A stretch of 64,000 bases of DNA from assembly GCA_943787605.1 (NCBI GenBank), contig CALSNB010000001.1:930001-994000 (forward strand), read 5' to 3'. Source of the DNA: GCA-2697345 sp002697345 (GTDB taxonomy: Bacteria; Pseudomonadota; Alphaproteobacteria; Rhodobacterales; Rhodobacteraceae). Below are positions 24,436 through 32,896 of the stretch, piece by piece (position 1 is the stretch's first letter; each line of letters opens with the position of its first letter). The notes below the pieces were generated by a model. That model was not told where the DNA came from. It saw only the letters and a program-made list of their open reading frames with translations, and made no database searches. The translations under genes were made by a program, and so were the position numbers.

Positions 24436-26007
24436 CTAGGATTTCTGAAACATAGCAAGCATTCGACGTGTAACCAAAAATCCACCTACTATGTTTATTG
24501 AAGCAATTAAGATAGAGATAGTACTTAATAACAAAACTAGAAAGTTACTAGATCCAACCTGTAGTAAAGCACCAAGAATAACTATACCTGAAATTGCATT
24601 AGTGACCGCCATTAAAGGTGTATGAAGTGCATGACTTACTTTCCATATAACTTGGAAACCTATAAAACATGCTAGTACAAAAACAATAAAATGTTGCATA
24701 AAGCTCTCTGGAGCAACAGAACCTACACCTAACATTAAGAGCCCTCCTACGCACAGTAAACCTATTTGCAACTTGGTTGCGGTCTTGAAGGCTTTATCAC
24801 TTAGGCTTTTTTCTTCTGCTCTAGAAAGCGGTTTGGTAGATTTGTTTGTTTTAGGAGATGCTATGGCTGCTATTTTAGGAGCTGGTGGTGGATAAGTGAT
24901 TTTTTTATTATAGGTTACCGTAGCTCCCCGAAGAACATCATCCTCCATATCATGAATAATAATACCATCTTTCTTTGGAGTAAGATCTGCAATCATATGT
25001 CTAATATTTGTTGAGTATAGTGTCGAAGCCTGGTTAGCCATTCGACTAGGGAAATCAGTGTAACCGACAATTATTACTCCATTTTCGGTAACAATCCGCT
25101 CATCAGGGACAGTTAACTTACAATTACCTCCTTTTTCTGCAGCTAAGTCAATTATTACAGAGCCCGGCTTCATCCTCTCTACCATCTCTTTTGTCCAAAG
25201 TTCAGGAGCTTCATGGTTTGGAATTAATGCCGTGGTTATTACTATATCAATATCAGAAGCCTGGTTAAGAAATAAACTTAATTGTTTGTCACGAAATTCT
25301 GGACTTGAGGGAGAGGCATACCCACCAGTCTCTGCGCCACCTTGATTGTCATCAAAGTCTAAAAACAAAAACTCTGCCCCAAGAGACTCAATTTGTTCTG
25401 CTACTTCGGGACGTACATCAAATGCTCTAACTATTGCGCCCAAAGAGGTGGCTGTTCCAATAGCTGCTAAACCTGCTACTCCTGCTCCCACAACTAAAAC
25501 TTTTGCTGGAGGTATTTTTCCTGCGGCTGTAATTTGACCTGTAAAAAATCGACCAAAATTATTTCCAGCCTCTATTATTGCCCTGTAACCTGCAATATTC
25601 GCCATTGAGGATAGGGCGTCCATTTTTTGAGCTCTAGAAATTCTTGGAACCATTTCCATCGCTATAACATTTGTCCCCTTTTTTGCTGCCAACTTTAAAA
25701 GCTCTTCGTTATCTGCCGGGTTTAAAAATGAAATTAATGTCTGGTTGTCTCTAAAAAACTTCTGTTCTGCTTTTATTGGGTCACGAACCTTGATAACAAT
25801 ATCGCTGGCTTTCCATAATGCTGCAGCTGACTTTAAAACCTTCACACCAGCCTCTTTATACGCTTCATCACTAAATCCCGCAGCAAGACCTGCACCCGTT
25901 TCAATAATACACTCGTGTCCCAGTTTTTGCATCTGGACTGCTGAGCTAGGCGTAATTGCCACTCTACGTTCTCCAAGGTAGACCTCTTTAGGCGCTCCTA
26001 CTTTCAT
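24436..26007 (-). CDS. pntA: NAD(P) transhydrogenase alpha subunit (single chain)
   Basis: A 523-residue protein combining the NAD-binding domain I and the membrane part in one chain. Domain I begins MKVGAPKEVYLGERRVAITP and contains VLVVGAGVAGLAAIGTA near residue 170. A linker follows at about 365-410, then four transmembrane helices at the C terminus. This is the two-gene arrangement (as in E. coli and Rhodobacter capsulatus), not the split pntAA/pntAB form of some other alphaproteobacteria. It provides the NADH site of the transhydrogenase. The upstream 220 bases are AT-rich with no recognised regulatory site. Confidence 0.97.
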   Translation of the reverse strand: MKVGAPKEVYLGERRVAITPSSAVQMQKLGHECIIETGAGLAAGFSDEAYKEAGVKVLKSAAALWKASDIVIKVRDPIKAEQKFFRDNQTLISFLNPADNEELLKLAAKKGTNVIAMEMVPRISRAQKMDALSSMANIAGYRAIIEAGNNFGRFFTGQITAAGKIPPAKVLVVGAGVAGLAAIGTATSLGAIVRAFDVRPEVAEQIESLGAEFLFLDFDDNQGGAETGGYASPSSPEFRDKQLSLFLNQASDIDIVITTALIPNHEAPELWTKEMVERMKPGSVIIDLAAEKGGNCKLTVPDERIVTENGVIIVGYTDFPSRMANQASTLYSTNIRHMIADLTPKKDGIIIHDMEDDVLRGATVTYNKKITYPPPAPKIAAIASPKTNKSTKPLSRAEEKSLSDKAFKTATKLQIGLLCVGGLLMLGVGSVAPESFMQHFIVFVLACFIGFQVIWKVSHALHTPLMAVTNAISGIVILGALLQVGSSNFLVLLLSTISILIASINIVGGFLVTRRMLAMFQKS

Positions 26008-26230
26008 ATCAATTCCTTAACTTTTATTCTTAAAATTTTATGGCTCAAACCTATTACTATTAATAATAAGATTAAAGTAGCTAATTGTATAAAGGTATCC
26101 TCTATTAAAATATTCTAATATAAATTTTTTATACAAACACCTCTATAAAACACTGTCATAACTGGGTAGTTATTTGAACCTGAAACTAAGTAATAGTAAA
26201 ACTAGGTACTCCATAATAGCGTTTTAAGCC

Positions 26231-27250
26231 TTATCCTTTATTAGTAACCCCTGCAGAACTGAAGGTCGACATACTCGAGTGACATGCGATTGCTGCTCTT
26301 ATAACTCCAATTGCAACGGCGGCGCCTGATCCTTCTCCAAGACGAAGGCCTAAAGACAACAAAGGTTCCAATCCCAACTCTTCTAACATTAACTTATGTG
26401 CATTCTCAGCTGACTGATGAGCAGCGATTACATGTTTTATTGCCGTTGGTTGCGTTTTTTGTAAAACGAGTGCCGCAGCACTGCAAATAAAGCCATCTAA
26501 TAAAAATGGTATTCTTTTATGACGAGCTGATGAAATAGCACCAACCATAGCAGCTATTTCTCTTCCACCCAGTCTTTGTAATATAGTTAGGGGCGATGGT
26601 TTATCTAAACAATGAATGCTAAGTCCTTTATTCACAACTTTTATTTTTTTATTTAAAACAAGATCAGTAACCCCTGTGCCTCTTCCAACCCATTTAGATC
26701 CATAGTCACCGCATAGTGCCGCCGCGATTGCAGCAGCTGAAGTTGTATTGGCTATTCCCATTTCACCAGCTAAAAATAGATCACTTTCAGGATCCACGGA
26801 ATTCCATCCTATATTAATAGCCTCCATACATTCATCCTCAGTTAAGGCCTCTTGTTTGGTAAAGTCTTTCGTAGGGCTCGTTAAGGATAAAGGATAGACA
26901 TCCAACTTAGCATCAAAAAGGTTGGCCAATTGATTTATCGCTGCTCCACCATGCTTGAAATTTAAAACCATTTGCTCAGTTACTTCAGAGGGAAAAGCAG
27001 AAACACCATGACTTGCCACCCCATGATTCCCAGCAAAAATTGCTATTTGAACTTTATCTAATTTGGGCTTTGAAACACCTTGCCAACCAGCAAAAAATAA
27101 CGCGAGAGTCTCCAGTTTTCCCAATGATCCTTCAGGTTTTGTGAGTTGAGAGTTATGTTTTTTTGCTAATGTAAACGAGTTTTCATCACTAACTGGTTGA
27201 TTTTTAAGTATTTCATTATACTCTGATAGAGTAAAAAAATTTTGTTGCAT
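26231..27250 (-). CDS. cobT: Nicotinate-nucleotide-dimethylbenzimidazole phosphoribosyltransferase
   Basis: A 339-residue protein carrying KPEGSLGKLETLALFFAGW, FAGNHGVASHGVSAFP, GEMGIANTTSAAA and the C-terminal RLGEGSGAAVAIG with the catalytic glutamate. It makes alpha-ribazole phosphate, the lower ligand of cobalamin, from nicotinate mononucleotide and dimethylbenzimidazole. It is divergent from cobS across 81 bases. These two act in adjoining steps of nucleotide-loop assembly. No cobalamin riboswitch is seen in the short gap. Confidence 0.97.
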   Translation of the reverse strand: MQQNFFTLSEYNEILKNQPVSDENSFTLAKKHNSQLTKPEGSLGKLETLALFFAGWQGVSKPKLDKVQIAIFAGNHGVASHGVSAFPSEVTEQMVLNFKHGGAAINQLANLFDAKLDVYPLSLTSPTKDFTKQEALTEDECMEAINIGWNSVDPESDLFLAGEMGIANTTSAAAIAAALCGDYGSKWVGRGTGVTDLVLNKKIKVVNKGLSIHCLDKPSPLTILQRLGGREIAAMVGAISSARHKRIPFLLDGFICSAAALVLQKTQPTAIKHVIAAHQSAENAHKLMLEELGLEPLLSLGLRLGEGSGAAVAIGVIRAAIACHSSMSTFSSAGVTNKG

Positions 27251-27331
27251 TGACTCACCTTAATTTATAATTAGTCTAACTTCCTGCTAAAGTGTATTTA
27301 CTAAAATTGAAATAGTCTGAGACCTTAAAAA

Positions 27332-28093
27332 ATGTTCATATTTGATCCAAATAGATTTAGTATTAAGAGTTTTTTTAAAGCAGTAGCTCTAATTACTAGA
27401 ATCCCCGTTCCCGATAAAACATTTGAGGGAAACCAATCAAATCTGTCTATCGATTGGGCATATCCATTGATTGGCTTACTTCTAGCTCTACCAGTCTACT
27501 TTTTGGGATTATTTTTATTAAGTTTCAGTTTTGACAGCGGTTTGGTTGCGGCAGTAACAATTATACTTCTTATAATGTCTACGGGAGCAATGCATGAAGA
27601 TGGGCTTGCAGATACAGTTGATGGATTCTGGGGGGGATGGAACAAAGAAAATCGTTTAGAGATTATGAAAGACAGTCATGTCGGAACATATGGGATTATT
27701 GCATTAATATTTTCTATTCTAATACGATGGTACTGTATAAAACTCTGCATAGATCAGAATCTTTTTTTCGTAGCAATAATAACAAGTTGTACCTTGTCAC
27801 GAAGCTTTATGACTTTTTACATGTGGGCCACACCTTGTGCTAAAGAGATAGGACTCTCCGCTAACACTGGTCGTCCTGACGACATATCAACAGGTCTAGC
27901 TCTTCTAATAGGTTTGATCACAACTATCTTGTTTTTGGGGATTAAAAGTTTAATTGTTCTAACACTGTGTTTTTTCATTTTATGGTCCGCTAAAACCATA
28001 AGTACCAAGAAAATAAATGGGCAAACTGGAGACACTATAGGCGCGGTACAACAAATATGCGAAGTGTGTATACTTTGTGTTATTTCACTTTAA
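27332..28093 (+). CDS. cobS: Adenosylcobinamide-GDP ribazoletransferase (cobalamin synthase)
   Basis: A 253-residue polytopic membrane protein with about six hydrophobic segments. The family signature GAMHEDGLADTVDGFWGG (metal-binding acidic residues) is at about residues 85-102, and EIMKDSHVGTYGI follows. It joins adenosylcobinamide-GDP to alpha-ribazole in the inner membrane, the final assembly step of cobalamin. N terminus SFFKAVALITRIPVP is standard for CobS. It is divergent from cobT and convergent with the carD gene. Confidence 0.97.
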   Translation: MFIFDPNRFSIKSFFKAVALITRIPVPDKTFEGNQSNLSIDWAYPLIGLLLALPVYFLGLFLLSFSFDSGLVAAVTIILLIMSTGAMHEDGLADTVDGFWGGWNKENRLEIMKDSHVGTYGIIALIFSILIRWYCIKLCIDQNLFFVAIITSCTLSRSFMTFYMWATPCAKEIGLSANTGRPDDISTGLALLIGLITTILFLGIKSLIVLTLCFFILWSAKTISTKKINGQTGDTIGAVQQICEVCILCVISL

Positions 28094-28151
28094 TAATCAA
28101 ATAGCACAAAAACTAATTCATGGTTAAATTTCAAATCTGAAATTATAAAGT

Positions 28152-28655
28152 CTATTCTTTCATTAAAACATCATCAATTTCTTTTCGTGTATCGCTATCG
28201 TCATCACCACCACGTACAACCGCTATTTCACGAGTTAATCTCTCAAGCGCCGCCTCATACAACTGCCTTTCAGAATAACTTTGTTCCCTTTGACCGTCAC
28301 TTCTATGCAGGTCTCTGACAACTTCGGCAATCGCAAGAATATCACCTGAATTTATTTTCTGTTCGTATTCTTGAGCTCTTCTGGACCACATTGCTCTTTT
28401 TACTCTTGCACGCCCTCCCAGTGTCTTGATAGCCCGTGCTACTTCCTCAGGAGAGCTAAGTGATCTCATACCAACTTCGATAGCTTTATCGACTGGAACC
28501 ATAAGTGTCATTTTATCTTTTTCAAAAAACACGACAAATAGTTCAAGAATAACACCCCCAACTTCTTGAGATTCTACATTCACTACTTGTCCTACCCCAT
28601 GAGCAGGGTAAACAACGTATTCGTTAGCTTTAAAATCTTTACTTCTAATATTCAT
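28152..28655 (-). CDS. carD: CarD-family transcriptional regulator
   Basis: A 167-residue protein with the N-terminal CarD/TRCF RNA-polymerase-interaction domain (FKANEYVVYPAHGVGQVV, residues 9-26) and a helical C-terminal DNA-binding domain. The latter contains WSRRAQEYEQKINSGDILAIA (given as WSRRAQEYEQ and KINSGDILAIA). CarD binds the polymerase beta subunit and stabilises open complexes, notably at promoters lacking consensus features. It lies upstream of fdxA only by strand, with a 250-base gap containing a doubtful small frame. Confidence 0.95.
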   Translation of the reverse strand: MNIRSKDFKANEYVVYPAHGVGQVVNVESQEVGGVILELFVVFFEKDKMTLMVPVDKAIEVGMRSLSSPEEVARAIKTLGGRARVKRAMWSRRAQEYEQKINSGDILAIAEVVRDLHRSDGQREQSYSERQLYEAALERLTREIAVVRGGDDDSDTRKEIDDVLMKE

Positions 28656-28685
28656 TTTTACCTTCTTTTATTTAGAAATTATTTT

Positions 28686-28895
28686 GTGAATCTTACAAAA
28701 ATCACGGAAACTAACATAATTTATATACGACTTGAAAAAATTCTTAATCCCAGCTCTGTTGTTCGTGAGTTGCTAACACAAGTCTATCAAAGTTGCAAAA
28801 GCTTGAGTAGTATTGATTTTACCCCACCTGATTTGCCCCATTCGAAACTTAAATTAATTACTAAAATAATAATAAATTGGAAAACTAGCTCTTAA
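28686..28895 (+). CDS. Doubtful 69-residue hypothetical frame
   Basis: A frame from GTG 28686 to TAA 28895 lies between carD and fdxA, both on the other strand. Its composition is not obviously random: an acidic-basic helix-like start (TKITETNIIYIRLEKIL) and a proline-containing middle (IDFTPPDLPHSK). No ribosome site, motif or family is recognised. A remnant of a larger gene is equally possible. Confidence 0.2.
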   Translation: MNLTKITETNIIYIRLEKILNPSSVVRELLTQVYQSCKSLSSIDFTPPDLPHSKLKLITKIIINWKTSS

Positions 28896-28907
28896 ACTGA
28901 AAATAAA

Positions 28908-29246
28908 TTAATCGCCCGCTCCAGGTTTTTCTGAAAAATATTTCTCTAATTTCCCTTCCTCGGCTGCCTTTTCATCATGCCCTGGAAGCGCCTCTTTCTT
29001 AGTTATAATTACAGGCCAAAGTTCTGAATATTTTCTATTAAACTCCACCCACTTTTCGCCCTCTGGCTCAGTATCAGGTAGAATGGCATCGACAGGGCAC
29101 TCAGGCTCACAGACCCCACAGTCAATGCATTCATCAGGGTGAATCACTAACATATTCTCTCCCTCATAAAAGCAATCAACAGGACAAACTTCTACGCAAT
29201 CAGTGTGCTTACATCCGATACATAAATCATTAACTATATATGTCAT
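28908..29246 (-). CDS. fdxA: Seven-iron ferredoxin (FdxA type)
   Basis: A 112-residue ferredoxin. It starts MTYIVNDLCIGCKHTDC, with the [3Fe-4S] cysteines and CPVDCF, then CIDCGVCEPECPVDAI for the [4Fe-4S] cluster. The C-terminal extension (W-V-E-F-N-R-K-Y, GHDEKAAEEGK) is typical of alphaproteobacterial FdxA. I chose ATG 29246 because every family member begins MTY, over an upstream TTG. It is a cytoplasmic electron carrier whose partner is not shown by context. It follows the S4-domain gene by 50 bases on the same strand. Confidence 0.96.
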   Translation of the reverse strand: MTYIVNDLCIGCKHTDCVEVCPVDCFYEGENMLVIHPDECIDCGVCEPECPVDAILPDTEPEGEKWVEFNRKYSELWPVIITKKEALPGHDEKAAEEGKLEKYFSEKPGAGD

Positions 29247-29296
29247 TTTTAAGTCCAATATTATAACTTAATACGGCAATAATACCAAGGAGTGGA

Positions 29297-29665
29297 TCAT
29301 TCAAGAGATGATTTAATTTTATCCAATATGCGTCTATTCTTTTTAGTTGGCCGCGCTCCAACCCTGTCATAATTTTTATTTTCTGTTAAAAAGCTACTAT
29401 ATTGTAAAGAGTATAGTAACGAAGCATCAAGCGCTGAGCCCCTTCTAACACCACAACTTAAAATTCTTACAACTTTAGTTGTATTGCCTATAGTTAATGT
29501 AATTATATCTCCAGGTTTTACACTGGCTGATGGTTTTTTGGTCTTTGTTCCATTCACACGCACACTATTTTCACTAATGTATTTTGATGAAAGAGAGCGG
29601 GTCCTAAAAAAACGAGCGAACCAGAGCCACTTATCAGCTCTTACTTTGTCAATCTTAGAAATCAA
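29297..29665 (-). CDS. S4-domain RNA-binding protein (Hsp15/HslR-like)
   Basis: A 122-residue protein with an S4 domain at residues 8-70: RADKWLWFARFFRTRSLSSK, then VRVNGTKTKKPSASVKPGD. The end (GARPTKKNRRILDKI) is basic. The family includes Hsp15, which binds stalled 50S subunits carrying peptidyl-tRNA, so a ribosome-rescue role is likely. The only available start is TTG 29665, which directly follows the TAA of the helicase gene with no gap; no methionine occurs downstream in the frame. Coupled translation with the helicase is therefore expected. Confidence 0.9.
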   Translation of the reverse strand: MISKIDKVRADKWLWFARFFRTRSLSSKYISENSVRVNGTKTKKPSASVKPGDIITLTIGNTTKVVRILSCGVRRGSALDASLLYSLQYSSFLTENKNYDRVGARPTKKNRRILDKIKSSLE

Positions 29666-32380
29666 TTAACCCTGTTCCTTTAACCCCTTTAGAGCAACAG
29701 CAAACGGATTGTCCGGATCTATCTTTTTTTCCTCTTTTTGATAAGTTTTTTTAATTTTTTTATTCGCTAGTTTACTTTTCTTTGTATCTACATCTATTTT
29801 TTTGTATGTTTCTTGCTTTATTTTAGGATATCTTTTCTTAATATCAGCTTTTTCATTTATCCATTTAAATGTATAAAAATCCTCTACTAAAGTACCATCA
29901 TTCTCCAACTTGTCTGAAGTGTCTTGTTCATCTGGCTTTGCTGAAACAGGAATACCATCAGTATTTTGCTTATCGCTCAATTCAATAGCTGGTACTTTAT
30001 CAGTTATTTTAACTCGTTCACCTTTTTCTACATTATACCCCAAACCTGCCATAAGGTTTGCAAATTGCTCAAGTGATGTTCCTGTAATTGATAACATTTC
30101 AGGCTGAGCTTCAAAGCCTCGACGACTATCCCTCTCCCTTAAAAGATCAGCTAGTCTTTCGAGCATATCAATTCTGATAGCCCGATCACCGCATAACCGG
30201 TACCCTGCATTACTATAATAGTCAGACACTGGGCCCTCGATACTTGGAATGGTAACTAAGCCCGGTGTAGGGGCCTGGGGGAATTCACTTAATCCCGAGA
30301 ATAAAGAGTTTAAAGTTAACTTTAGTTGTGTAGCTGCTGGCTTTAATAGTATTGGCATGAAAATCGTAAATTGACCAAATCTCACACCATGTTTTCTTAA
30401 CTTGGCTCTCTGGTCTTGATCAAGGGCCTTTACCTCACTTTGAACACTATCACGAGATATAACACCAAGGTTCTCTACTAGCCTAAAGGCAAAGCCCTTA
30501 GCTGTTCCGACAAGCTCATCATCTTTTGACATACTTATTAATTTTTCAAAGCTTGATGCTATTTTTCTATCAATAAAATGTTGTAATCTTCTCAAGATTT
30601 TATTTTTTAGGTCAACTGTTATTTCTTGATCTACAAAAGCATCAACACTCGGGTTTAAAGTCTCTGAACCTCTAACTAATTTTCCTATAACCACAGCACC
30701 CCAAGTAATTTTACCTTGATCAGTTATGTACAAATCTGAATCCGGAGCATTATATAGTTTCTCAGCTCTCAAAGTTATATGAGGCTCTAAGGCTACAACC
30801 GCTGATTGTCGCAATGCTTTGCTCTCTTCACTCGAAGAAGATTTATCTTGCTTAAACCTAAAACCATCAAGTGATCCGATAACCTCACCCTCAATAGTAA
30901 CTTCTCCAAACTCACTCACTTTAGCCAATATAGTCTCCCTACCTTTTAACTTCTTTAGTAAAATACTAGTACGTCGGTCAACAAATCTTTTAGTTAATGA
31001 TTCATGCAGAGCATCTGATAATTTATCTTCTACCTCTCTAGTGCGCTCTCTCCAATAGTTTTCTTCATCTACCCAACTGTTACACTCCGAAACATATGTC
31101 CAAGTACGTATAAAGGCTAGACGCCTTGATAAGGCATCTATGTCACCATCAGTACGATCAATCCGAGATATCTGTTTATGAAGCCAATTAGAAGGTATTA
31201 GTCCTCCCTCACGCCTGAATTCAAATATCTGTTGCAACAAGTTAATATGTTCTTCTATCGTAATGTCTCTAAAATCTGGCAGTCTACAAATTTCCCACAA
31301 AAGTTTAACATCAGGAACACTCTTAAGTTGTTGTTCAATTGTGGAGACCTCGTTTAAGAGCTTTAGAGAAGTTAGGTCAATTGTTTGCCGTGTACGCGAT
31401 AACCACTGATTATTCGTTTGGAGTTCTAAGGATTCGACAAGGTCTTGAATCGAGTTAAACTCAAGTTTATTATTTCTCCATTGCAGTTTTTTTATGGAGG
31501 GAAAACGAGATTCTTGGATCGCCTCAATTACGTGATCCTCTAATGTATCAGAATCTCCCGTCGTACCAAATGTTCCTGAATTCATATATCGTCCAGCTCT
31601 ACCAGCAATTTGAGCTAACTCGTTTGGTGCCAAGCGCCTAACTCTTCGACCATCAAATTTTGTCAAACCAGAAAAAGCAATATGGGACACATCTAGGTTT
31701 AATCCCATTCCTATTGCATCTGTGGCTACAAGAAACCCAACATCACCATTTTGATACATTTCAACTTGAGAGTTTCGTGTCCGCGGACTTAAGGCTCCCA
31801 AGACAACTGCACATCCACCTTTATAACTCCTAATAAGTTCTGCTATCGAATAAACTTTCTCCGCAGAAAAACCAATAACCGCAGATCGAGGTCGAAGTCG
31901 GTTAAGTTTCTTAGACCCAGCATGTGTCAAAGTCGAAAAGCGCTCTCGTTTTATAAATTGTGCCTCAGGTACTATTGATTTAATAATGCTTTGCATTGTA
32001 TCTGAACCCATAAATAGCGTCTCGAAAATTCCCCTAGAGTGCAAAAGCCTTTCTGTAAAAATGTAACCTCGTTCTGCATCAGTACAAAGTTGAATTTCAT
32101 CAACTGCCACAAACTCAACTTCTAACTGTGTTGGCATAGACTCAGCTGTGCAGACCCAATATTTCGGGTTTAACGGGATAATTCTCTCTTCACCTGTAAC
32201 TAACGCAACGACTTCTTTTCCACGTAAATGAGTTATTTTATCATAAACTTCTCTTGCTAGAAGTCGTAAAGGAAGACCTATTATACCACTTTTGTATGAT
32301 AGCATTCTATCAATCGCATAGAAAGTTTTACCTGTGTTCGTAGGTCCAAGAACTGCTATGACAGATGGAGTTTTTTTCAT
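29666..32380 (-). CDS. Suv3-like superfamily 2 RNA helicase
   Basis: A 904-residue helicase. Walker A GPTNTGKT is at residues 12-19, DEXx-box FVAVDEIQLC, motif III-like FMGSDTM, and the C-terminal helicase half has TDAIGMGLNLDV and QIAGRAGRY. This set matches the mitochondrial Suv3 / alphaproteobacterial MgpS-like group, acting in RNA turnover. Residues about 320-800 form helical and unknown domains. The last 80 residues are rich in lysine (KKSKLANKKIKKTYQKEEKK) and likely bind RNA. It heads a unit with the S4-domain protein and FdxA. The link to RNA is family knowledge; partners are not shown. Confidence 0.9.
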   Translation of the reverse strand: MKKTPSVIAVLGPTNTGKTFYAIDRMLSYKSGIIGLPLRLLAREVYDKITHLRGKEVVALVTGEERIIPLNPKYWVCTAESMPTQLEVEFVAVDEIQLCTDAERGYIFTERLLHSRGIFETLFMGSDTMQSIIKSIVPEAQFIKRERFSTLTHAGSKKLNRLRPRSAVIGFSAEKVYSIAELIRSYKGGCAVVLGALSPRTRNSQVEMYQNGDVGFLVATDAIGMGLNLDVSHIAFSGLTKFDGRRVRRLAPNELAQIAGRAGRYMNSGTFGTTGDSDTLEDHVIEAIQESRFPSIKKLQWRNNKLEFNSIQDLVESLELQTNNQWLSRTRQTIDLTSLKLLNEVSTIEQQLKSVPDVKLLWEICRLPDFRDITIEEHINLLQQIFEFRREGGLIPSNWLHKQISRIDRTDGDIDALSRRLAFIRTWTYVSECNSWVDEENYWRERTREVEDKLSDALHESLTKRFVDRRTSILLKKLKGRETILAKVSEFGEVTIEGEVIGSLDGFRFKQDKSSSSEESKALRQSAVVALEPHITLRAEKLYNAPDSDLYITDQGKITWGAVVIGKLVRGSETLNPSVDAFVDQEITVDLKNKILRRLQHFIDRKIASSFEKLISMSKDDELVGTAKGFAFRLVENLGVISRDSVQSEVKALDQDQRAKLRKHGVRFGQFTIFMPILLKPAATQLKLTLNSLFSGLSEFPQAPTPGLVTIPSIEGPVSDYYSNAGYRLCGDRAIRIDMLERLADLLRERDSRRGFEAQPEMLSITGTSLEQFANLMAGLGYNVEKGERVKITDKVPAIELSDKQNTDGIPVSAKPDEQDTSDKLENDGTLVEDFYTFKWINEKADIKKRYPKIKQETYKKIDVDTKKSKLANKKIKKTYQKEEKKIDPDNPFAVALKGLKEQG

Positions 32381-32608
32381 ATCAGGTTATCTATCCAAAT
32401 TTTACTTTAGTACAATAAATTATATAGCTTTATTTTGTTATCAGTAGCTAAAATTAGAGAAATAAATACGATAGATGGCTTATAAAAGCTTTTTTTATTA
32501 AATTACTACAATACTTATCTAATTTTCTGCCAAACGTTAATTCCTATTTGATTATTACCTGTAAATAGTAGAGACAAAACCATCGTATAATTATTATGGT
32601 ATCAAAAT

Positions 32609-32896
32609 ATGGAATCCACTATTGATCGCGCCATACAGAAATTAAATAAAAAGCTCAAAAATGGCTTTAAAGAGACTGTCAAAATACATATTTTGGGAGA
32701 AGGATCAATAATAATTGATCATTTAGGAGTTCGCAGGTCTGATGAAACAGCAGAATGCACCGTGACAGCCACCGAAAAAACATTTAAGTCAATATTAGAC
32801 GGAAAAACAAAAGTACAAGTAGCAATCCTTTCAAAAAAATTAACTATAAACGGTAATATTGCACCAATTATGAAACTAGGGTCCTTTCTCTCTTGA
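32609..32896 (+). CDS. SCP2 sterol-transfer-domain protein
   Basis: A 95-residue protein that is a single SCP2 domain. Visible landmarks are VKIHILGEGSIIIDHLGV, the TAECTVTATEKTFKSILDGK turn (given as AECTVTATEKTF and SILDGK) and the end LTINGNIAPIMKLGSFL. The fold binds lipids in a hydrophobic tunnel; stand-alone bacterial forms have no defined role. Its TGA stop overlaps the TTG start of the next gene by four bases, tying it to the lysophospholipase-like enzyme and to lipid handling. Confidence 0.88.
   Translation: MESTIDRAIQKLNKKLKNGFKETVKIHILGEGSIIIDHLGVRRSDETAECTVTATEKTFKSILDGKTKVQVAILSKKLTINGNIAPIMKLGSFLS

Noticed and set aside
27251..27331. Cobalamin riboswitch between cobT and cobS
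   Set aside because: The gap is only 81 bases, too short for the usual riboswitch of about 200 bases, and the B12-box was not seen.
28566..28685. Upstream extension of the small plus-strand frame next to carD
   Set aside because: This part is only the antisense of carD; if any gene exists it begins at GTG 28686.
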